Shown here: piece after piece, positions 37,849-45,525 of the stretch
Numbering within the stretch: the first letter of the stretch is position 1
Layout: each line of letters starts with the position of its first letter
Assembly (NCBI GenBank): GCA_014055525.1
Contig: WIAH01000015.1
Span: 1-64,000 of the forward strand
Direction of reading: 5' to 3'
Length of the DNA: 64,000 nucleotides
DNA from: Nitrospira sp. CR1.3
GTDB lineage: Bacteria > Nitrospirota > Nitrospiria > Nitrospirales > Nitrospiraceae
The notes under the pieces: model-generated
Databases searched by the model: none
Told to the model about the DNA's origin: nothing
The model's input: the letters and a program-made list of their open reading frames with translations, nothing else
Translations under genes and position numbers: made by a program

Positions 37849-39065
37849 AGCGGGCCTCCCGTCGGCATCTGTTCGCGGAGTAACTCCGACTTGAGGGCGT
37901 AACTGCCCTGGGTCACGACTTCGTCTTCGGCCGTGAGCCCCGCGATCACTTGAAGGTAGTCGCCCGAGGCCGGAGCCACGGTCACCTCACGGGATTCGAA
38001 CCGCCGGGGTCCTCGCACGAGGAAGGCCACGGTACGGCTTCCGACTTGCTGCACTGCTGTGCGCGGCACGCTCAAGACAGACTGCTCGTCCGTCATCAAC
38101 GTGACCTCAGCGAACATCTCCGGGCGCAACCGGCCGTCCGGGTTGGCGACCTCCGCACGAGCCGTCACCGTGCGCGTCGTGGGATCGATCACCGCGCCCA
38201 CGTAGGTAATGGCGCCTCGAAACACCTGGTCCGGATAGGCCGACACCTGGACTTCGATCGTCAGCCCAGTCTTCAGCCGGCCAGCCTGTTGCTCCGGGAA
38301 ATCGGCACGCACCCAGACAATCGAGAGGTCCGCGACCGTAAACAGGGTTTTATTGGGATCAATGACCTCGCCAACTGTGGCATTTCGCTCGATCACTTCA
38401 CCGGCAAAGGGCGCACGGAGCGAGACTTGTGCGACTTCCGCATGCGGCAAGGTCTTGGCGCCCAACCGCTCAATCTCCTTTTCCGTCATGCCGAGTAAAT
38501 GCAGTTTTTCCTCGGCTTCATGCAGATCAGCTCGAGCATTCTCATAGTCCGCCTCGCGCCGTTGATACTCCCCCGCGCCGATCGCGCCGCGATCGATCAA
38601 GGCTTTGGCCCGCGCGAGCGCCTGTTCCGTGACGCCCAGCGTCGTCCTCGCTTTGCGATATTCCAACTGGGCTTCACCAAAGGCGGGGCTATCAAGGAGG
38701 AGCAGCCGATCGCCGGCCTTCACTCGGTCGCCCAGGTTGGCATACACGGCCACGATACGGCCGGGGACTCGAGCACTGAGGTGCGCTAAGCGATTCTCAT
38801 TCGCCAGAATTTTTCCCGCCTGGGCCTTGAGTGCCATCCGAATCGGACGGAGAGCGACTCGCTCTGTCTGAAGCTGGGCAAGGGTTGGACTGCCTTCGGG
38901 CAATTCGATGACACCGGATTCTTGCAAAGTCTTGGTTGGCTGAGATGGCGTCTTCGGCGCGTCTTCTTGCTTCGCCTGACACGCCGTCTGCGCGATGGCG
39001 ACCAACACAACGATGGCGATTCGGAGGGAAACCGGTGAAGAACGCAGCATCATGCCACCGTTCAT
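37845..39065 (-). CDS. czcB: CzcB-type periplasmic adaptor
   Basis: A 406-residue membrane-fusion lipoprotein (signal IVVLVAIAQTACQAK). It has a barrel-sandwich domain split by a long helical hairpin (RKARTTLGVTEQALARAKALIDRG...NARADLHEAEEKLHLLG), then ADFPEQQAGRLKTGLTIEV and an MP domain with the standard ...VTQGSYALKSELLREQ ending. It lacks the Met-rich tails seen in the two CusB proteins, in line with a divalent-metal pump. Start and stop overlap the flanking genes by four bases. Confidence 0.92.
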   Translation of the reverse strand: MNGGMMLRSSPVSLRIAIVVLVAIAQTACQAKQEDAPKTPSQPTKTLQESGVIELPEGSPTLAQLQTERVALRPIRMALKAQAGKILANENRLAHLSARVPGRIVAVYANLGDRVKAGDRLLLLDSPAFGEAQLEYRKARTTLGVTEQALARAKALIDRGAIGAGEYQRREADYENARADLHEAEEKLHLLGMTEKEIERLGAKTLPHAEVAQVSLRAPFAGEVIERNATVGEVIDPNKTLFTVADLSIVWVRADFPEQQAGRLKTGLTIEVQVSAYPDQVFRGAITYVGAVIDPTTRTVTARAEVANPDGRLRPEMFAEVTLMTDEQSVLSVPRTAVQQVGSRTVAFLVRGPRRFESREVTVAPASGDYLQVIAGLTAEDEVVTQGSYALKSELLREQMPTGGPL

Positions 39066-40315
39066 GGCAACCCTCCCACGGCCCGCTCTAACCGGGCCAG
39101 CGCGATGGAATGGTCGGCGAGAGCTTGCGCATATTCGAGGAGCGTCTGGCGGTAGACCCGCTGGGCATCGATGACTTCCAGCAAACTCGCCACGCCGTGA
39201 CGAAAACTGAACTGGGCGATGTCGTACGCTTCTTTGGCTTGATAGAGGAGTCCGTGCTCGAAGACCTGCATCTGTTCTTGCGCAGTTCGGACCTCCTGAA
39301 AATGCTGCGTGACGGTCTGCTCCAGTTCCTGTCGCATCCGGTCCCGCTCAGCCTGCGCCCGCCGATGCGCGCCCATCGCCGCCCCGATTTCTCCCTGTCG
39401 GCGATACCACAACGGGAGCGGCACACTCAGCCCCGCCGTGATGGATTCATCGCCGGCTTCCCGATGATATTGCCCGATCACCGCCACGTTCGGGATGCGC
39501 GAGGCGCGTTCCTGTTCGATCGTGAATTCGGCTTGTTCGACCGCTTTCTGTTGTCGCCGGATGGCGGGATGTCGGTCGAAAGCCTGCTCGATCAGGACAG
39601 GGAGTTTCAAGCCCGGATGCACCGGTTCAAACTCTCCCTGGATCACAAAGGAGTCGCCGAGGGCCTTGCCGGTGACCGTATTGAGCTTGGTCCGGGCGAC
39701 CAGCAGGGCATTCTCCGCCCGCGACAATTCCTTCCGTGTTTTTTGGAGTTCGACGGTCGCCTTGACCAATTCGAATTTAGGCGCCTCCTTTGTGCTGACT
39801 CGCGCCGTCACCAATTGCACGAGTTCTTCGACCGTTGTGAGGTTTTCCCTCGCGAGCTGTGCATCTTGTTGTGCCAGGAGCAACTGGAAAAACGCCCCCT
39901 TCACCTCGGCGATGACCATTACCTTGGTGTCCTCCATGCCGGCAAGGGCGCCGGCCACTCCCGCGTCGGCCGCCCGTTGTCGGGCTGCACGTTTGCCCAG
40001 CCACTCCAGCGGCTGCTCGACGGTGATCGTGCGTTCTGTGATGCTCACGCCTGTACTCGGATCCCGGATCGCCCCACGACCGGCCGTTCCGCTGACAGAA
40101 GGATTAAGATACGCACCCGCAGCGATCTGTTGCCCGCGACTCTGTTCAATCGAGGCTTTCGCACCGGTGATGGTTGGGCTGCGCTCAAGTGTCAGTTCGA
40201 TAATGGTGTTGAGGCTATAGGGTGTTGGACTCGGTTCAGCCGCACGGGTCTCCTCGCGCACAAGGGGAATGCCGATCAGCATGAGCCAGAGCACCATGAT
40301 GAGTCGAAAGACCAT
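39062..40315 (-). CDS. czcC: CzcC-type outer-membrane factor
   Basis: A 417-residue outer-membrane channel of the TolC superfamily. The start at 40315 is chosen because AAGGAGGAG lies five bases upstream and a signal peptide (FRLIMVLWLMLIGIPLVREETRAAE) follows; an upstream in-frame ATG at 40390 adds 25 basic residues with no signal. Two OEP repeats are visible (LNTIIELTLERSPTITGAKA... and LKLPVLIEQAFDRHPAIRRQ). It is the first pump component after the exported head protein. Confidence 0.91.
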   Translation of the reverse strand: MVFRLIMVLWLMLIGIPLVREETRAAEPSPTPYSLNTIIELTLERSPTITGAKASIEQSRGQQIAAGAYLNPSVSGTAGRGAIRDPSTGVSITERTITVEQPLEWLGKRAARQRAADAGVAGALAGMEDTKVMVIAEVKGAFFQLLLAQQDAQLARENLTTVEELVQLVTARVSTKEAPKFELVKATVELQKTRKELSRAENALLVARTKLNTVTGKALGDSFVIQGEFEPVHPGLKLPVLIEQAFDRHPAIRRQQKAVEQAEFTIEQERASRIPNVAVIGQYHREAGDESITAGLSVPLPLWYRRQGEIGAAMGAHRRAQAERDRMRQELEQTVTQHFQEVRTAQEQMQVFEHGLLYQAKEAYDIAQFSFRHGVASLLEVIDAQRVYRQTLLEYAQALADHSIALARLERAVGGLP

Positions 40316-40463
40316 GAGACTCCTCCTTCTTTTCCTCAGCGGGAACGCGCGTGAGAACCAGATGCGCTCGCGCGCCACGAGGCTGCCCAAGACCGGTTGA
40401 GGCCGCGAGTAACCTGTAACGGTCTTCCCGCTTTACGTGATCACACCGTGACGAGAACAGGTG

Positions 40464-40940
40464 TCAGGAGAGAGGAGCCGGAGGAGCCCGAAGAGGAAGA
40501 GCGGTCGCGAGAAACAGAATGGTCCGCGCTACGGCTTTAGGGGAGGCGCTCTCGGAGATGACGATGGAAGCCGGCGAGGGAACGTCTTCACTGAGACTGA
40601 ATAGGCTGAGGAGAATCTTCGCAATGGTTGAAGCCGCCGAAGAGGCCCCGAGGGCATATTGGATTTCCGGATGGGTCAACGTGTGCCCATAATGGCCAAT
40701 GGATTGGACATGCTGGTGTGTCCCGCTCGGGCAGGTGTCAACGTGTTGAGCGGGATACTCGCATTCCAGCGGGGCCGAGAAGACCGTGTGCGTGACAGCG
40801 TGGTGCACATGGCCAGGATCTCCGTGGTTGTGCTCCACCTCCGGGTGGACATGAACCCACGGCACCATAAGCATCCACAGGGACACCCATGCAAGAAGCG
40901 TCAGACGAGACCACGCCCTCTTGTCATGCATCCATCGCAT
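40464..40940 (-). CDS. His-rich exported head protein of the czc-like operon
   Basis: A 158-residue protein with a signal helix (LTLLAWVSLWMLMVPWVHVHPE), a His-rich segment (VEHNHGDPGHVHHAVTHT...HVDTCPSGTHQHVQSIGHYGHT) and a C-terminus ending LPLRAPPAPLS. It occupies the place of CzcI, the small exported protein that precedes czcCBA, and may buffer periplasmic metal; I do not claim homology. The first gene of the operon; the exact start (40958 GTG, 40940 or 40931 ATG) is uncertain because no clear ribosome-binding site is seen. Confidence 0.7.
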   Translation of the reverse strand: MRWMHDKRAWSRLTLLAWVSLWMLMVPWVHVHPEVEHNHGDPGHVHHAVTHTVFSAPLECEYPAQHVDTCPSGTHQHVQSIGHYGHTLTHPEIQYALGASSAASTIAKILLSLFSLSEDVPSPASIVISESASPKAVARTILFLATALPLRAPPAPLS

Positions 40941-41009
40941 TGTTGTCAAGCCTAGCACAGTCTTCCCATCCCATCAAATAACACAATCCTTATCAACTCC
41001 CTCCCTTAC

Positions 41010-41200
41010 TCATTGCCATCTCCCATAGGACAGGGCTTTCCCCCTTTCCATCGCCAGTAGTAGCAGGAGGCCGAGGCCCAACGCCAGATACCAATGGGCC
41101 AATTCACTTGCATATGACCGAGACGGAAGCTGTGCGCCACCACACTGACCGAGCTCAACGCCATCGCGACGCTCGCGACAATCCCGCTGATCGTTTGGAG
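41010..41200 (-). pseudogene. C-terminal remnant of a P1B-1 copper ATPase
   Basis: The minus-strand frame reads ISGIVASVAMALSSVSVV then AHSFRLGHM, matching the last helix of CopA-type ATPases (AMALSSVSVVxNxLRL). Nothing else of the ATPase remains; upstream sequence is replaced by radC on the other strand. A short hydrophobic tail (LALGLGLLLLLAMERGKAL) is found in a shifted frame to 41010. This marks a break between the metal region and the island that follows. Confidence 0.65.
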
Positions 41201-41209
41201 ATAAGAGAC

Positions 41210-41653
41210 ATGCCCTCGTACACAGCTCCTCGGTACCGCATCATGCTGGTGAAAGAATCAGGTACTCATGCCGCCGACGTCCGGATCAGCGACTCAAACA
41301 AAGCGCACCGGTTTCTCGCTCCGCTTTTCGATGGGCTCGATCGCGAGCATTTCATGGTTGCTGGCCTGGACGCGAAACATGCTGTCATTGGCATCAACAC
41401 CGTGAGCATCGGATCCATCACCCTGAGCATCGTCCACCCCCGCGAAGTCTTCAAGCCACTGATCCTTATGAACGCCAGCGCCGTCATCCTGGCGCACAAC
41501 CATCCGAGCGGCGATCCGACTCCCAGCCAAGAAGATCGCGTCCTGACTCGGCGCCTCAAAGATGGTGGCGAACTGCTCGGGATCGCCGTGCTTGATCATC
41601 TGGTCTTAGGTGAGAGCCGCTACTACAGCTTTGCCGATCACGGGGGGCTATAA
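41210..41653 (+). CDS. radC: Stand-alone RadC-type JAB/MPN protein
   Basis: A 147-residue RadC-family protein made only of the JAMM domain: HNHPSGDPTPSQEDR carries the zinc ligands, with ILAHNHPSG and AVLDHLVLG typical of RadC; the N-terminal HhH part of long RadC proteins is absent. Such short copies are common on plasmids, ICEs and defence islands. The ATG at 41210 has GGAG nine bases upstream; a longer frame to 41108 runs through the ATPase remnant and is probably not coding. It converges with the ubiquitin-like cassette. Confidence 0.85.
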   Translation: MPSYTAPRYRIMLVKESGTHAADVRISDSNKAHRFLAPLFDGLDREHFMVAGLDAKHAVIGINTVSIGSITLSIVHPREVFKPLILMNASAVILAHNHPSGDPTPSQEDRVLTRRLKDGGELLGIAVLDHLVLGESRYYSFADHGGL

Positions 41654-41754
41654 CTTCAAGGATGCCAGGAGTTTGTTCGGCGCACACAGCGCGCGTGTCT
41701 TGACAACACACGTCTAGACGCATCTAGATCGATTAAAGCCAGGGGTAATTGCTC

Positions 41755-41991
41755 TTAATGCTTTCTATCCTTTGGTGGATTGGGGTCGTTTCCATAGCTA
41801 TCCTTGTCGCGTATCCTATTCTGCCTGTCGTGAATGACCAACTCGGATCGGTTCTTCTCAGCCAGAGGCCGGCCTGATTCAATTGCGTCGCGCTGCGTGT
41901 CATGAAGGCTGGAGGCTCTGGAATTTCCCTCAGTGATGACCGCCCATTTGTCCTCATCCTTGCGACGCGTGATGTGAACGTTCTTTCCCAT
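41755..41991 (-). CDS. DUF2188 protein
   Basis: A 78-residue protein with the DUF2188 pattern (DKWAVITEGNSRASSLHDTQRDAIESGRPLAEKNRSELVIHDRQNRIRDKDSYGNDPNPP). The start has AAGGAGGAACAG upstream and overlaps the 3' end of the JAB-E1 gene by 38 bases in another frame, so the two are probably co-transcribed. DUF2188 proteins are small beta-rich proteins of unknown function; the link with a ubiquitin-like operon is by position only. Confidence 0.85.
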   Translation of the reverse strand: MGKNVHITRRKDEDKWAVITEGNSRASSLHDTQRDAIESGRPLAEKNRSELVIHDRQNRIRDKDSYGNDPNPPKDRKH

Positions 41992-43384
41992 CTGTTCCTC
42001 CTTCATTGAGTTGAGATGTTTCACTAAGCCACAGCGCATCACCAGCGGAAAGTTCGTTCTGGCAGAAAGTACAAAGGGGATTCTTCAGGACCTTCCATCC
42101 TTCAAGCGTCCCATCGAACCCGTTATACTTCTTGAATAGCGGCCGATCATCATTCAGCGAGAATCCTGTAACCAGTTGCAGGACCTCACTGGCAGCCTGT
42201 CCCGCGAGTAAAGCGTTGAAACTGACCACCTGCGCCTGCGCAGCACCTTTGTCGAAATAGCTCCGAGAACGCCTACCTGTTTCCGCATCCAACTTTTCTT
42301 GAGACAGGAAATCCGCACACCACATGCAAAAACCCCCGGGTATGAGCGTTTGGACATTACCCCCGATCGCACGAACACGCGGCTCCTGCTTGTCCTCCGG
42401 AACAGGCTCCAGCTGAATCCGAGCACCGATATCAATATAGGGGATCAGGTAGCGCCAGGAGATGGCCTGGAGATCTGAGCGAGCATGCAATGAGTCAACA
42501 CACCCCACGATAATGTCGGCTCTCTTAGCAGCGTCGAGCGCGTTCTGCTCTGGAATGGCATATGGTACCTCGGTGAAGCGAACTGACCGGTTAATGAGCC
42601 ACGCGAGCCTTGCCATGACCTTGGTTTTCTTTCGCTTGAGGAAGACATCGATCCACCAAAGGCCTGCCATCCGGCCACGATTGGTTTGATCGGCGACATC
42701 GGGATCAATGCCGATGATCTCTCCCACTCCCATGCGGGCCAGGAGCTTTACCACAAGGCTTCCGCCTCCCCCCAATCCGACAACCGCGACCTTGGTTCGT
42801 TGCAGCAGAACTTGACCTGGCCCACGAATCGCCAGAATTTGTCGGTCATGGATCCGTGAGGTGGTTGGTTTGGAGGAACTGCGATAGTCCCCTACCCAAT
42901 CGATCGTGTGCGGTCCGAGCCACCGCACTCGCAGTGCATGCATGAGCGGTTCTTCCTCCGGAAGAGCCAGAAGACAGGCGGCATGGTCTCTACCAATGAC
43001 AACAGAAGCGTGAGGACGTCCAGGCATTACGACCTGGAACCGTGGCAACAGAGCGCGGGCGCTCTGCTCATCATCAGGAGAAAGAGACACCTTTCCACGA
43101 TGGTCATGCGCGTGGAAGAGAAGAACGCCTAGACGTTCTCGAAGGGCTACATTGAGCACCTCGATCGTAAAACTACCCTTCCATTTTGCACCGTGACCGG
43201 TGCTAGGGAGATACGCGTCAGGCGGGGGAATGATGAGTTTGCGAAGCAGGAGGAGATGTTTGTCCGGAATCCGCGTGTGGCTCACGAGACCGAACACAAT
43301 CGGTTCGTATCTTCCGGGAACTACAATAGCATTCTTCAACGTCTGGCCGATTCCCCACGGAATCCGAAGCTCAACCTCATTCAT
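41954..43384 (-). CDS. JAB-E1 (ThiF-like) fusion of a ubiquitin-like conjugation system
   Basis: A 476-residue fusion. The N-terminal third is a JAB/Mov34-like protease with LLFHAHDHRGKVSLSPDD, a JAMM-type His/Ser/Asp set. The C-terminal two thirds are an E1-type adenylating domain: VAVVGLGGGGSLVVKLLA (ATP loop), IDPDVADQTNRGR, the DIIVGCVDS segment, and two zinc CxxC pairs (FCMWC and LCTFC). It should process a Ubl tail, adenylate the Ubl C-terminus and pass it to an E2. The start overlaps the E2-like stop by 8 bases. An upstream TTG at 43393 is possible. Confidence 0.85.
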   Translation of the reverse strand: MNEVELRIPWGIGQTLKNAIVVPGRYEPIVFGLVSHTRIPDKHLLLLRKLIIPPPDAYLPSTGHGAKWKGSFTIEVLNVALRERLGVLLFHAHDHRGKVSLSPDDEQSARALLPRFQVVMPGRPHASVVIGRDHAACLLALPEEEPLMHALRVRWLGPHTIDWVGDYRSSSKPTTSRIHDRQILAIRGPGQVLLQRTKVAVVGLGGGGSLVVKLLARMGVGEIIGIDPDVADQTNRGRMAGLWWIDVFLKRKKTKVMARLAWLINRSVRFTEVPYAIPEQNALDAAKRADIIVGCVDSLHARSDLQAISWRYLIPYIDIGARIQLEPVPEDKQEPRVRAIGGNVQTLIPGGFCMWCADFLSQEKLDAETGRRSRSYFDKGAAQAQVVSFNALLAGQAASEVLQLVTGFSLNDDRPLFKKYNGFDGTLEGWKVLKNPLCTFCQNELSAGDALWLSETSQLNEGGTDGKERSHHASQG

Positions 43385-43745
43385 TGATTCCAAACCGCTT
43401 CAAGGCGGTCCCCACGAATTTTACGATCGAGTCGCGATCTTCGTCCCACGGGAATTGAAACGAGCACTGCATCCAGTTCTCTCCTTCAACGAGAACCTGG
43501 CTTGTACTCCTCGGCGTGCGGCCGTCCGCGAGAACGATGCCCGGCTTTACATACCATAGGGGCCGTCCCTGAGTCGGATCGAACACGATGAGAACTTCGG
43601 TCATTTCAGGCTTAGGTCCGGGAGGCAGGCGCACGTCCCTAATGCGTGCCAGCGTTCGGCTGCCCGCCTGCAGGACACCAACATCCTTGTAGAGGTTCTT
43701 CAAATCCTCGACGGCGGCAGCGATTGTTTCGGCTTTCATGGTCAC
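43377..43745 (-). CDS. E2-like protein of the ubiquitin-like cassette
   Basis: A 122-residue protein between the Ubl and JAB-E1 genes. It has an RWD/E2-like segment: TEVLIVFDPTQGRPLWYVKPGI...STSQVLVEGENWMQCSFQFPWDEDRDSIVKFVGTALKRFG. The only cysteine is in WMQCSFQFPW; whether it is the thioester cysteine cannot be told from sequence alone. The family is known from bacterial multi-ubiquitin operons. The start is five bases from the Ubl stop codon. Confidence 0.7.
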   Translation of the reverse strand: MTMKAETIAAAVEDLKNLYKDVGVLQAGSRTLARIRDVRLPPGPKPEMTEVLIVFDPTQGRPLWYVKPGIVLADGRTPRSTSQVLVEGENWMQCSFQFPWDEDRDSIVKFVGTALKRFGINE

Positions 43746-43750
43746 CTTCC

Positions 43751-43993
43751 TTAACTAATCGTCCCGGGAGGAAGATCCACGAAATGCTCGCCGTTCTTGA
43801 TCGTGATGATCTGGTCATTGGTCACGAGAACGAGTTGGCCGTGTTCTCTCCGAGCGAGGTCATTTTCGAAGGGAATCCCGGCCTTCTCCTTGATCTGTCG
43901 ACCGGTAACCTGATCGGTATCAAACTCGACCCTTTTCTTCTCCGTCTTGCTGATTTCGATAAAAATGTGGATGGTATGCGTTGCAACATGCAT
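43751..43993 (-). CDS. Ubiquitin-like (multi-ubiquitin family) modifier
   Basis: An 80-residue beta-grasp protein with the features of the Multi_ubiq family: HTIHIFIEI...VEFDTDQVTGRQIKEKAGIP...DQIITIKNGEHFVDLPPG, then three residues, TIS, at the C-terminus. The last Gly before TIS is a plausible site of JAB cleavage, exposing a Gly carboxylate for the E1. Unlike many relatives it has a single Ubl domain rather than tandem copies. The start has AGGAGG seven bases upstream. It heads the E2-like/JAB-E1 set. Confidence 0.82.
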   Translation of the reverse strand: MHVATHTIHIFIEISKTEKKRVEFDTDQVTGRQIKEKAGIPFENDLARREHGQLVLVTNDQIITIKNGEHFVDLPPGTIS

Positions 43994-44040
43994 TGGAGTA
44001 CCTCCTGGTTAAGTAAATCGTTAGTGGCCCACCTCGACGC

Positions 44041-44094
44041 ACAAAGAAAAAGGCCGCAACAACCCGTCTCCTTGTGAAACGGGCGTCGCGGCCT
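44041..44094 (-). terminator. Hairpin terminator or attenuator between the zinc-ribbon and Ubl genes
   Basis: AGGCCGC (44051-44057) pairs with GCGGCCT (44088-44094), with an inner CCCGT/ACGGG stem; on the minus strand the stem is followed by TTTTCTTTG. It lies after the zinc-ribbon gene and only about 50 bases before the Ubl start. It may end the short transcript or act as an attenuator controlling read-through into the Ubl genes. Confidence 0.7.
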
Positions 44095-44161
44095 CTCGTC
44101 AGTACGACGTTGCCTCTGCGACGTCTAAATCAGAATTGTGTCGATCAGAAAACTGTGTCGC

Positions 44162-44332
44162 TCAAAAAATGCTCTTGGGAACCCACACCCAAGCGCCGCA
44201 CTTTCTGCATTGCACCCGGCGGTTATCGCCTATCCGATGAATGCGAGTGAAGCGCGTCATCAACTGCTCGTCCCCTTCATTTGCGGTTTCCGCGACAACA
44301 TTCTTGCAGTTCGGACACTTGAAGCGAATCAT
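44162..44332 (-). CDS. 56-residue zinc-ribbon protein upstream of the Ubl genes
   Basis: A 56-residue protein with two CxxC knuckles: FKCPNCKNVV near the start and VQCRKCGAWVWVPKS at the end, a typical treble or zinc-ribbon fold. The ATG is preceded by CGAGG six bases away and by a promoter-like element with a repeated 12-base motif. It may be an adaptor, target or regulator of the ubiquitin-like system, but its role is not known. Confidence 0.75.
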   Translation of the reverse strand: MIRFKCPNCKNVVAETANEGDEQLMTRFTRIHRIGDNRRVQCRKCGAWVWVPKSIF

Positions 44333-44342
44333 ATGAAGCCTC

Positions 44343-44381
44343 GTATGAATTCTCGAATGAATAGACCAAGTATGAATTCTC
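44343..44381 (-). repeat. 12-base direct repeat in the leader of the zinc-ribbon gene
   Basis: GAGAATTCATAC on the minus strand occurs at 44343-44354 and at 44370-44381, 27 bases apart. Both copies lie between the predicted promoter and the start of the zinc-ribbon gene, so they could be operator sites for a repressor. No regulator candidate sits directly beside them. Confidence 0.6.
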
Positions 44382-44399
44382 AGAATAAATCACAGGTCC

Positions 44400-44428
44400 T
44401 TTATACTACGCTGACCAGCTTCGCGCAA
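44400..44428 (-). promoter_or_regulatory. Possible sigma-70-like promoter for the Ubl cassette
   Basis: TTGCGC (44423-44428), 17 bases, TATAAA (44400-44405) on the minus strand, about 70 bases upstream of the zinc-ribbon start and just upstream of the GAGAATTCATAC repeats. The -35 box is imperfect, so this is a weak prediction. Confidence 0.4.
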
Positions 44429-44565
44429 TCGAAAAATACTCCATATGGACATTTCACCTTGCGTCACCTCCATTAGTGGTGTAGAGTAAGGTTTTTCGCT
44501 TTGCTTTTCTATCGTCTCCCCCAGGATGAACCGTATCCTGAATGCAATCGATCTCTCGTTGTGAG

Positions 44566-45513
44566 CTATGGTAGCGTGCACTCATAGGCAACAGGCCCAT
44601 AGGTAGAAACTCCGGCGGTTCTGAACCTGTTCCACACATCCTCACGGTGGCGCTCGTCGATTATTTCCCAGTCATCGTGGTCCAGTCCCTGATCAGATTC
44701 GTCCAGTCCTCTATCAACAGAAATGCCGCAGAAGTTCGTCAGAATAAATCGGTTATGAAAACGATCTCCTGGATCTTCCCACAAGACAAGTCGGACCTGG
44801 CACCCAGAGGGTATGAGAGGTCCGATTCGAGAACGGAGCTCGTTGTGATACCAGGAATAGTCCGCTTTTGTTTTCGAATGAATTTCGAAAACCTTCAGGG
44901 AATTAGGCACAAGCCTGTTATATGCCAATTGGACCATTGCCCGGAGAGAGCGAAAGTATCGCGATCTTTCTGGCTGAATATGGGGATCGATCAGCATGAG
45001 GCTCTTCGCATTTCGCAGGACAGGACGAAGCACATCTTGAAACGCTGTAGCCCGGCGCTCAACGCGTCTACTGTTTTGACGTCCAGTCCACAGAGATGAG
45101 CTACACACAGAGCCGATCCTCAGTGTACAAGGAGGACATTGTCGTCCGTTTGCTGTGCCCTCAGTGGTCACGATGGAATAGAACGCTTCGTTCGAGTGAG
45201 AAGTCACGGCTTCCTGGAACCACGTCGCATCATCGTCTGGCCACCCAGGTCCTGCATACGGTCGGTCGATGAATCGTTGGCGCCTGTCAAGCATTTCCAA
45301 TCCATATCGCAACTCTTCCCGTAGTCTGCCGGATGGGAGAGCAGCAAGTTTGCGACCTATCTCACGACGCAATTCGCCATCGCACAAATTACCTATGAGT
45401 CCATTTTGTTGCAGACCATCTAAGAAACGAACAAGATCACGAGCCAGGTAATCGTTGGACGTAATGAGGCTCTTGTCAAAGACTCCTGGTGAAAGACCAA
45501 ATTCGTACAGCAT
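44566..45513 (-). CDS. PLD-like effector partner of the DUF3696 ATPase
   Basis: A 315-residue protein of unclear family. The C-terminal half has LMLIDPHIQPERSRYF and RFHNRFILTNFCGISVDRGLD, which resembles the phospholipase-D/HKD fold (H-x-R-x4-N, a degenerate H-x-K-x4-D). It starts 12 bases after the DUF3696 ATPase stop codon on the same strand, so the two form a pair like other ATPase plus nuclease effector units. The GTG/ATG choice is not critical. I have low confidence in nuclease activity, good confidence that it is a real gene. Confidence 0.62.
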   Translation of the reverse strand: MLYEFGLSPGVFDKSLITSNDYLARDLVRFLDGLQQNGLIGNLCDGELRREIGRKLAALPSGRLREELRYGLEMLDRRQRFIDRPYAGPGWPDDDATWFQEAVTSHSNEAFYSIVTTEGTANGRQCPPCTLRIGSVCSSSLWTGRQNSRRVERRATAFQDVLRPVLRNAKSLMLIDPHIQPERSRYFRSLRAMVQLAYNRLVPNSLKVFEIHSKTKADYSWYHNELRSRIGPLIPSGCQVRLVLWEDPGDRFHNRFILTNFCGISVDRGLDESDQGLDHDDWEIIDERHREDVWNRFRTAGVSTYGPVAYECTLP

Positions 45514-45525
45514 GCAACAGGGTGA

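Noticed and set aside
39110-40354. A 414-codon open frame on the plus strand opposite the OMF gene
   Set aside because: The minus strand encodes a convincing outer-membrane factor; the antisense frame has no domain signature or ribosome-binding site and reflects the codon bias.
44390-44581. 63-codon frame overlapping the end of the PLD-like gene
   Set aside because: It starts inside that gene, has no ribosome-binding site of note and no recognisable domain.
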